Positions 14,514 through 20,012 of a stretch of 20,012 nucleotides of DNA are shown here, in pieces; within the stretch, counting starts at the first letter, position 1; every line of letters starts with the position of its first letter. Source of the stretch: Falsiroseomonas sp038250135 (GTDB lineage: Bacteria > Pseudomonadota > Alphaproteobacteria > Acetobacterales > Acetobacteraceae). The stretch is taken from NCBI GenBank assembly GCA_038250135.1, contig JBBSCP010000034.1, positions 1-20,012 of the forward strand, written 5' to 3'. A program made the position numbers and the translations under genes. Under the pieces are notes generated by a model, which saw only the letters and a program-made list of their open reading frames with translations, did not search any database and had not been told where the DNA came from.

Positions 14514-15716
14514 ATGCCCGCCCTCGCCAATCGTCTGAAGGATGTCGAACTCGCCGCCTCCGCGGTGATGACCACGAAGGCGCGGGAGCTCGCGGCCAAG
14601 GGCATCAAGGTGATTTCGCTGGCGATCGGAGAGCCGGATTTCGACACGCCCCGCCACGCCATCGACGCCGCCTACAACGCCGCCCTGGCGGGCGACACGA
14701 AGTATCCGCCGCAGGACGGCACCAAGGCGCTCAAGCTCGCCGTGCAGCGCAAGTTCAAGCGCGACAACAACCTCGACTACGCGCTGGACGAGATCATGAT
14801 CTCGAACGGTGGCAAGCAGGTGATCATGAACGCGCTGTTCGGCACCTGCGATCCGGGTGACGAGGTGCTGATCCCCGCGCCCTACTGGATCAGCTATGCC
14901 GAGATGGCGAAGCTTGCGACCGGCAAGCCGGTTTTCGTGAGCTGCCCGCAAAACAATGGCTTCAAGCTGCGTCCCGAGGATCTCGACGCCGCAATTACGC
15001 CGAAGACCAAATGGCTGTTCCTCAACTTCCCCAACAACCCGACCGGCGCGGCCTGTTCGCGCGCCGAGATGAAGGCGTTGGCCGAGGTGCTTTTGAAGCA
15101 CCCGCATGTCTGGATCCTCACCGACGACATGTATGAGCACATGACCTATGACGGCTTCGAATTCTGCACGATCGCCGAGGTCGAGCCACGCCTCAAGGAT
15201 CGTGTGCTGACGGTGAACGGCGCGTCCAAGACCTATGCCATGACAGGCTGGCGCGTCGGTTTCTGCGGCGGGCCGAAATCGTTGATAGCGGCGATGGTGA
15301 ACATGCAGAGCCAGATCAGCAGCGGCATCAGCACCGTCAGCCAGGCCGCCGCCGTCGCCGCGCTGGATGGCCCACAGGATTACGTGAAGGAACGCGCGGC
15401 CGTGTACAAGCAGCGCCGCGACATGGTGGTGGAGGCGCTGAACGCCTCGCCGGGCATCAACTGCCACAAGCCCGAAGGCGCTTTCTACGTCTTCCCGAAC
15501 ATCGCGGGCTGCCTCGGCAAAACCAGCAAGGGCGGGCGCAAGATCAACACCGATACCGAGTTTGCGCTCGCCCTGCTGGAGGAAAACCACGTCGCGGTGG
15601 TGCAGGGCGCGGCCTATGGCATGAGCCCCTACATCCGCATCTCCTACGCCACCGATACTGAAAGCCTGCGCCTGGCCTGTGATCGCATCCAGGAATTCTG
15701 CCGCGGCCTGCATTGA
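14514..15716 (+). CDS. Class I PLP-dependent aminotransferase (aspartate aminotransferase-like), paralogue 2
   Basis: A 400-aa protein from ATG 14514; GGAGG sits 11 nt upstream, so the alternative TTG at 14496, which overlaps that site, is unlikely. Length and register equal the gene before it: catalytic Lys239 (SKTYAMTGWRVGF), Arg375 (IRISYATD), NFPNNPTGAA and AIGEPDFDTPR are all in place. Substrate-side stretches differ: APYWISYAEMAKL replaces GPCWVSYPDIVAL, and GAAYGMSPYIRIS replaces GSAFMFPGHFRIS. These differences suggest a distinct amino-acid preference rather than a redundant copy. It also belongs to the AspC/AatA group. The next gene starts 4 nt after its stop, so it heads a transcript with the acetyltransferase and DinB-fold genes. 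Confidence 0.9.
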   Translation: MPALANRLKDVELAASAVMTTKARELAAKGIKVISLAIGEPDFDTPRHAIDAAYNAALAGDTKYPPQDGTKALKLAVQRKFKRDNNLDYALDEIMISNGGKQVIMNALFGTCDPGDEVLIPAPYWISYAEMAKLATGKPVFVSCPQNNGFKLRPEDLDAAITPKTKWLFLNFPNNPTGAACSRAEMKALAEVLLKHPHVWILTDDMYEHMTYDGFEFCTIAEVEPRLKDRVLTVNGASKTYAMTGWRVGFCGGPKSLIAAMVNMQSQISSGISTVSQAAAVAALDGPQDYVKERAAVYKQRRDMVVEALNASPGINCHKPEGAFYVFPNIAGCLGKTSKGGRKINTDTEFALALLEENHVAVVQGAAYGMSPYIRISYATDTESLRLACDRIQEFCRGLH

Positions 15717-15720
15717 TCCC

Positions 15721-16713
15721 ATGCTGCTGCGCGCCGGCCGCAATGAGGACAGTGAGGGCTTCATCGCGCTGATCGGCGCCTGTTGGGCCGAGTATCCGAA
15801 CTGCGTGCTCGACGTGGATGGCGAAGTGCCGGAGCTGCGTGCACTCGCCAGCTATTTCGCGCGGTCTGGCGGCGCGCTCTGGGTGGCGGAGCAGGCCGGG
15901 CGCGTCATCGGCATGGCCGCGGCGCGTCCGATGAATCAGGACTCCGCCTGGGAAATCTGCAAGGTCTATGTCGATACCACCGCGCGAGGCACCGGACTCG
16001 CGCATCGCCTGCTCGACGCGGCCGAGCGGCAGGCGCGCGTCGGCGGTGCCGCGCGCCTCGTGCTCTGGACCGACACGCGATTCGAGGCGGCGCATCGCTT
16101 CTACGAAAAGCGCGGCTTTCTCCGGCAGGGCTCGATCCGCATCCTCGACGACCTCTCGAAAAGCCTCGAATTCCGCTACACGAAGCCGCTTGCGGGCCTG
16201 GTCGTGGAGGCGCTGGATGCCGCCGCCGCCGGCAGCGCGGAACGCCGCCTCGCCCGCCTGCTGATCGATTGTGTCGAAGTGGGCGGGAGCGTCACCTACC
16301 TGCCGCCGCTCGCACCGTCGGTGGCGCTGGGATTCTGGAAGCGCGTGTCATCGCAGGTCGCACTCGGCAAATGCGTGCTGCTCGCGGCATGGCTGGAGGG
16401 CGAACTGGTCGGCACGGTGCAATTGCTGCTCGACGCGCAGGAGAACCAGCCGCACCGCGCGGAAGTGTCGAAGCTGCTGGTCGAGCCGCGCGCGATGCGC
16501 CAGGGCGTCGGCAGCGCCCTGATGCAGCGCGCGGAACAGACGGCGCGCGGCCTCGGGCGGCCCGTGCTGACACTCGACACGCGGCGCGGCACACCGGCGG
16601 AGGCGCTTTATCGCGAACTCGGCTGGCAGCAGCTCGGCATCATTCCCGATCTGGAACTCGGGCCGGATCGTCAGGCGGCGGACGTTGTATTCTTCTGGAA
16701 GGCGCTGCGATGA
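15721..16713 (+). CDS. Double GNAT-domain N-acetyltransferase
   Basis: A 330-aa protein from ATG 15721, chosen because the longer open frame runs back into the upstream aminotransferase. Two acetyl-CoA-binding GNAT domains are visible: the first with ICKVYVDTTARGTGLAHRLL (R89-G-T-G-L-A) followed by AAHRFYEKRGF, the second with VSKLLVEPRAMRQGVGSALM (R260-Q-G-V-G-S-A) followed by AEALYRELGWQQLG. The N-terminal domain resembles RimI-type acetyltransferases; the C-terminal one also keeps the full CoA loop, so both may be active. The acceptor is unknown. It starts 4 nt after the aminotransferase and overlaps the DinB-fold gene by ATGA. The chance that the two domains are an internal duplication is modest, as they differ widely. 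Confidence 0.88.
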   Translation: MLLRAGRNEDSEGFIALIGACWAEYPNCVLDVDGEVPELRALASYFARSGGALWVAEQAGRVIGMAAARPMNQDSAWEICKVYVDTTARGTGLAHRLLDAAERQARVGGAARLVLWTDTRFEAAHRFYEKRGFLRQGSIRILDDLSKSLEFRYTKPLAGLVVEALDAAAAGSAERRLARLLIDCVEVGGSVTYLPPLAPSVALGFWKRVSSQVALGKCVLLAAWLEGELVGTVQLLLDAQENQPHRAEVSKLLVEPRAMRQGVGSALMQRAEQTARGLGRPVLTLDTRRGTPAEALYRELGWQQLGIIPDLELGPDRQAADVVFFWKALR

Positions 16714-17216
16714 TCACGACCGACTGGGTGCGCCTGATGGCCGCCTACAATGCGGAGATGAACCGCCGGCTCTATGCGGCCGCGGATCGGCTGAGCGAGG
16801 CGCAGCGGCGCGACAGTCGCGGTGCCTTCTTCGGCAGCATCCACTCTACCTTCTCGCACCTGCTCTGGGGCGATTCCGTCTGGATGGGGCGCTTCGCCGG
16901 CTGGGACGTGCCGAAGGCGGGCATCCCGGACAGCGGCAGCCTGCATGGCGACTGGGAGAAGTTGAAGGGCGACCGCCCCGCCTTCGACTCACGCATCGAG
17001 GGCTGGGCTGCCGCGCTCGATCCTGCCTGGCTGGAAGGTACGCTCGGCTGGTACAGCGGGGCGATGCAGCGCGACATCACCCGCCCGCGCGCCGTGCTGG
17101 TCACGCATTTCTTCAACCACCAGACACATCATCGCGGCCAGGCACATGCGCTGCTGACCGGCTTCGGTGCGAAGACCGGCGATACCGACCTGCCCTTCAT
17201 CCTGCCGTTCGATTGA
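16710..17216 (+). CDS. DinB-family (YfiT-like four-helix) metalloprotein
   Basis: A 168-aa protein from ATG 16710, overlapping the acetyltransferase stop (ATGA). It has the DinB four-helix layout: WVRLMAAYNAEMNRRLY at the start, SIHSTFSHLLWGD with His50, and FNHQTHHRGQAHALLTGFG with His137 and His141. These three histidines are the metal ligands of the family. Members include thiol-dependent transferases and damage-inducible proteins of unknown function; no thiol transferase subgroup can be told from here. Despite the family name, no LexA box is visible near it. Its 3' end overlaps the end of a decayed hydrolase gene on the other strand by 20 nt. Confidence 0.88.
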   Translation: MITTDWVRLMAAYNAEMNRRLYAAADRLSEAQRRDSRGAFFGSIHSTFSHLLWGDSVWMGRFAGWDVPKAGIPDSGSLHGDWEKLKGDRPAFDSRIEGWAAALDPAWLEGTLGWYSGAMQRDITRPRAVLVTHFFNHQTHHRGQAHALLTGFGAKTGDTDLPFILPFD

Positions 17217-17379
17217 GGAATCCCTTCAGCGCCGCGAGCGCTTCCGCCGGCGCTTCTTTCGCCAGATAGTGGCCGGAATTCACAGGGCCGCCGCTGACGG
17301 GACCGGTGGCATAAGCTTGCCACACATCAACCGGCTGGAACCACGTGTCGATCCTCCCCTTCGCGCCTCGACCTCCCGC
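17197..17379 (-). pseudogene. Remnant of an alpha/beta hydrolase (haloacetate dehalogenase/epoxide hydrolase-like C-terminus)
   Basis: The minus strand from ~17379 to a TGA at 17197-17199 reads GAKGRIDTWFQPVDVWQAYA, then SGGPVNSGHYLAKEAP and EALAALKGFL. This matches the C-terminal cap-side of fluoro/haloacetate dehalogenase-like alpha/beta hydrolases; the His of SGHYL aligns with the catalytic histidine. There is no start codon or upstream domain: the nucleophile and lid regions are missing, and the frame runs into the membrane-protein gene out of phase. This looks like a 5'-truncated relic of a former last gene in the minus-strand operon. The upstream limit is approximate. Confidence 0.65.
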
Positions 17380-17392
17380 CGCTCGCCAAGCT

Positions 17393-17722
17393 CTAGCTTT
17401 GGGTGAAGGCCCAGAAGGCCAGCACCAGCCCGACCACGGCGAACAGCATGGATAGCCCCGGCCAGGTCGGGCGCGGGCCGCGGTGGCTGATGTACCAGTT
17501 CGCGACGAAGGAGCCGAACAGCGACACGGTGGCCTCCGCCCATTCGCGGTTCGCGAATCCGCGCACGATCAGCGCGCCCCAGACCACCAGCGACACCAAA
17601 GACAGGCCCCGCCAGAGAAGGTCGATCAGCGGGTTGTCCGGCCGCATCTCGGGCGTGGCGCTACGCGTGTGGATATAGGCCGCCACCGACAGCAGCAGCG
17701 CGGCGACCAGCGCCGGCGTCAT
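17393..17722 (-). CDS. Small four-helix membrane protein, function unknown
   Basis: A 109-aa protein from ATG 17722, 5 nt after the SDR stop. Four hydrophobic segments are visible: ~1-17, 36-53, 63-78 and 90-106, with a polar Arg/Pro-rich loop (SATPEMRPDNPLID) after the first and SHRGPRPTWPG before the last. No signal peptide, charged pore motif or known domain is recognised. Tight spacing says it is co-transcribed with the SDR and the ThDP enzyme. It may be an unrelated passenger of that operon. Its stop is within ~15 nt of the hydrolase relic. Confidence 0.7.
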   Translation of the reverse strand: MTPALVAALLLSVAAYIHTRSATPEMRPDNPLIDLLWRGLSLVSLVVWGALIVRGFANREWAEATVSLFGSFVANWYISHRGPRPTWPGLSMLFAVVGLVLAFWAFTQS

Positions 17723-17727
17723 GGCGG

Positions 17728-18501
17728 TCAGCCCCGGAACATGCCGCCGCCATCGACATCGACGACCGTGCCATTCACATAGCCGCCGCGCGGGCTGGCG
17801 AGAAAGACGGAAAGGTCCGCGATCTCCTGCGCCTCGATCGGGCGGCCGAAGGGCAGGCCGGTCAGCGTCTCGGCCCAGCGTTCCTCATCACCGAATTTCA
17901 GCTTCGCCGTGGCACGCGCCTGGGTCTCCATGCGGGCGGTGCGAGTGGCAGCGGGGTTGATGCCGAGCACGCGCACGCCCATTGCCTGCGTGGCGCCACC
18001 GAGTGCTGAGGTGAAGGCGATCAGCGCCGCATTGCCGACGCCGCCGCAGATATAGCCCATGCGCGGCGCCCTGCCTGCCATGCCGATGATGTTGAGGATC
18101 ACGCCCGCGCGCTTCGCCTCCATCCGCGGCAGATAGAGCTGGCACATGTGAATGTAGCCCATGACCTTGAGGTCCCAGGCCTGCTGCCAGCGCGCCATCG
18201 GGACGTCCTGCAGGCGCCCGCCGGGAATGGCCCCGGCATTGTTCACCAGGATGTCGATGTCCGGCGCCGCGGCGTGCACCGCCTCGCGCCCCTCACTCGT
18301 GCTGAGGTCGGCGGGCAGCGTTTCGACCCGCACCTGGTTGGCGCCGCGCAGTGATTCCGATGCCGCGGCCAGCACCGCGGCGTCGCGGCCCACGAGCACC
18401 AGGTCGCAGCCCTCGGCAGCGAAGGCCTGCGCGCAGGCGAGGCCGATGCCCTTCGAGCCGCCGGTGATCAGCACGCGCTTGCCGGTGAGACCCATATCCA
18501 T
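17728..18501 (-). CDS. Atypical short-chain dehydrogenase/reductase (SDR) lacking the usual catalytic tetrad
   Basis: A 257-aa Rossmann-fold protein. ATG 18501 (M-D-M-G-L) is preferred because GGAGG lies 10 nt upstream; the other ATG is at 18495. The cofactor motif TGGSKGIG (13-20), Asp65 of the ADLS segment and NNAG (87-90) are intact, and ARG39 after the second strand suggests NADP(H). The catalytic tetrad, however, is not where expected: aligning to FabG, Asn becomes Lys112, Ser becomes Gly140, Tyr becomes Gly153 and Lys becomes Asn157 (YICGGVGNAALIAF). A tyrosine exists at 150, three residues too early. A subfamily with GNAAL in this place exists as far as I recall, so this may be a real variant chemistry or a non-enzymatic binder. 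The gene follows the ThDP enzyme by 5 nt. Confidence 0.85.
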   Translation of the reverse strand: MDMGLTGKRVLITGGSKGIGLACAQAFAAEGCDLVLVGRDAAVLAAASESLRGANQVRVETLPADLSTSEGREAVHAAAPDIDILVNNAGAIPGGRLQDVPMARWQQAWDLKVMGYIHMCQLYLPRMEAKRAGVILNIIGMAGRAPRMGYICGGVGNAALIAFTSALGGATQAMGVRVLGINPAATRTARMETQARATAKLKFGDEERWAETLTGLPFGRPIEAQEIADLSVFLASPRGGYVNGTVVDVDGGGMFRG

Positions 18502-18506
18502 CGAAC

Positions 18507-20012
18507 TCAAACCTCCATCTCGATGAGGAAGGGGCCGTCGTGGGAGACGCTTTGCGTCAGCAGGTCTCCCACCCCTTCGAGCGTTGTCGTCCTCGCCGCT
18601 TCCACGCCCATGCCGTTCGCGAGCTTCACCCAATCGAGGTCGGGGTTGCCGAGATCCATCATGTCCATCGCTGTCCGGCCGGGATTGGCGCCCACCCCCT
18701 GATATTCGCCGAGCAGGATCGCGTATTTGCGGTTGCTGATGATGATGGTCGTCACCGGCAGCTTCTCCCGCGCCTGGGTCCACAGGCCCTGGAGCGTGTA
18801 CATGGCCGAGCCGTCGGCCTGGAGGTTGATCACGCGCCGTCCGCCCGCGCCGATCGCCGCACCCGTGGCGAGCGGGATGCCGCAGCCGATGGCGCCGCCG
18901 GTGATCTGCAGCCAGTCATGCGGCGGCGCCATCTGCGTGCCCTTGAAGAAGCCGCGGCCGAAACTCACGCTCTCATCGGCGATGACGGTGCCTTCGGGCA
19001 TCAGCGCGGCGAGCGTCTGCGCCAGCCCCTCGGGCGTGGGCAGGCCGCGCGCGGGGGAGGGGCGCGGGCCGGGGTCGGGCATGTCGATCCTGGGCGCACC
19101 AAGCTCCTCGGCGAGCGCCGTCAGTGCGCCCACCGCATCGGCCTCGTAGCGCGTCAGCAACAGGATATCGGCGTCCTCGCGATGGTGGCGGGAGGGCTTG
19201 CCCGGATAGGCGAAGAAGCCGACCGGCGCCTTGCTGTTCACCAGGATGATGGTGCGATAGGGGGCGAGGGCCGCGATGGCGAGGTCAGCCGGATAGGGCA
19301 CGCGCTCCAGCGGCGGGCGGCCGCGGCCGCGCTCGATGCGGCTGTTCGACATCTCGCCGAGCACGGTGGCACCGGTGGCCGCACCGATTCGCCAAGCCAG
19401 CGCTTGCGCCTCCGCCGTCAGCGCCTTGCCGCCGAGCAGGATCAGCACGTCCTTGCGCTCCCGCAGTGCCTGTGCGGCGCGGCGCACCGCGAGCGGATCG
19501 GCGGAGGGGGCCGCCGGCACGGGCAGCGCCGGGGCGGGGCCGGCCGGCGCCTCATCCCAGCAGGTGTCGGAGGGCAGGATGAGGGTGGCGATCTGGCCCG
19601 GCGAGGTGCGCGCCGCCTGCACGGCGACGGCGGCGTCGCGGCCGACGTCATCGGCCTTGGCGACCGTTCGCGTGAAGGCTGAGACAGTTCGGGAAAGGCC
19701 CTCGGTATCGGCGGTGAGTTGCGAATCGAGGGGACGGTGATAGGTCGCCTGGTCACCGACGCAGTTGACGATGCCGCTACGCGCGCGCCGCGCATTGTGC
19801 AGGTTGGCCAGGCCGTTCGCGAGGCCCGGGCCGCAATGCAGCAGCGTCGCTGCCGGCTTCCCCGTCATGCGCCAATAGCCATCCGCCATGCCGGTGACGA
19901 CATTTTCCTGCAGCCCGAGCACGCAGCGCATGCCGGGGATGCGGTCCAGCGCCGCGACGAAATGCATCTCGCTGGTGCCAGGATTGGCGAAACAGACCTC
20001 GACCCCCGAGGC
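18507..20012 (-). CDS. Acetolactate synthase large-subunit-like ThDP-dependent enzyme (5' end beyond window)
   Basis: A 501-residue C-terminal part is visible; the frame is open to the window edge, so the ATG at 19967 is internal and the true start lies outside. The visible sequence starts with GVEVCFANPGTSEMHF and LGLQENVVTGMADGY, where the Glu activates the ThDP pyrimidine ring. GPGLANGLANLHNARRA follows. The C-terminal pyrophosphate-binding motif is ADGSAMY...NRKYAIL (Ala-Asp-Gly instead of Gly-Asp-Gly, with Asn ~26 residues later). This is the branch of ThDP enzymes usually auto-annotated as acetolactate synthase, but it is probably a 2-oxoacid decarboxylase or ligase of unknown substrate; no ilvH-type small subunit is nearby. 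It forms an operon with the SDR (5-nt gap) and the membrane protein. Confidence 0.87.
   Translation of the reverse strand, partial: ASGVEVCFANPGTSEMHFVAALDRIPGMRCVLGLQENVVTGMADGYWRMTGKPAATLLHCGPGLANGLANLHNARRARSGIVNCVGDQATYHRPLDSQLTADTEGLSRTVSAFTRTVAKADDVGRDAAVAVQAARTSPGQIATLILPSDTCWDEAPAGPAPALPVPAAPSADPLAVRRAAQALRERKDVLILLGGKALTAEAQALAWRIGAATGATVLGEMSNSRIERGRGRPPLERVPYPADLAIAALAPYRTIILVNSKAPVGFFAYPGKPSRHHREDADILLLTRYEADAVGALTALAEELGAPRIDMPDPGPRPSPARGLPTPEGLAQTLAALMPEGTVIADESVSFGRGFFKGTQMAPPHDWLQITGGAIGCGIPLATGAAIGAGGRRVINLQADGSAMYTLQGLWTQAREKLPVTTIIISNRKYAILLGEYQGVGANPGRTAMDMMDLGNPDLDWVKLANGMGVEAARTTTLEGVGDLLTQSVSHDGPFLIEMEV

Noticed and set aside
1..20012. CRISPR arrays, tRNA or rRNA genes, insertion sequences, integrase or att sites
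   Set aside because: Looked for by eye on both strands; no regular spaced repeats, cloverleaf with CCA-end signals, transposase-like proteins or integrase motifs were seen.

Overview
The window is about 20 kb of very GC-rich bacterial chromosome. Start codons carry Shine-Dalgarno sequences (GGAG, GAGG, AAGG), genes are tightly packed with 4-nt ATGA/GTGA overlaps, and there is an FnrL-type regulator, CydDC, a PotFGHI system and one alphaproteobacterial-type LexA box. Together these suggest an alphaproteobacterium, probably of the Rhodospirillales/Acetobacteraceae (Roseomonas-like) sort. That placement is inference from protein style, not a computed result.

Layout. (1) 1-225, minus: N-terminal end of a polysaccharide deacetylase-family protein that runs off the window. 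(2) 334-3662, plus: cydD and cydC, an ABC exporter for thiols/heme needed to assemble cytochrome bd; cydD has an in-frame TAG at 523-525. (3) 3680-4426, minus and convergent with cydC: an Fnr-type oxygen sensor with all four cluster cysteines. (4) 4504-8392, minus: an isolated four-gene phage tail cassette with a 784-aa pectate-lyase-fold tailspike. No head, terminase or integrase genes accompany it, and a LexA box lies upstream. (5) 8692-12597, plus: complete potFGHI polyamine uptake operon. (6) 12629-12985: small lipoprotein, followed by a ~95-bp repeat also present inside the tail cassette. (7) 13201-15716: two adjacent 400-aa class I aminotransferase paralogues, then a two-domain GNAT acetyltransferase and a DinB-fold protein (to 17216). 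(8) 17197-20012, minus: an operon of a ThDP enzyme (cut by the window edge), an atypical SDR, a four-helix membrane protein and a decayed alpha/beta hydrolase tail.

How the parts fit. CydDC and Fnr both belong to low-oxygen respiration, although no cydAB genes and no canonical FNR box were found. PotFGHI is a self-contained periplasmic-binding-protein importer. The tail cassette is the main accessory region. The most noteworthy signals are its putative SOS control, the repeat shared between the cassette and the aminotransferase leader, the premature stop in cydD, and an SDR that appears to lack its whole catalytic tetrad.
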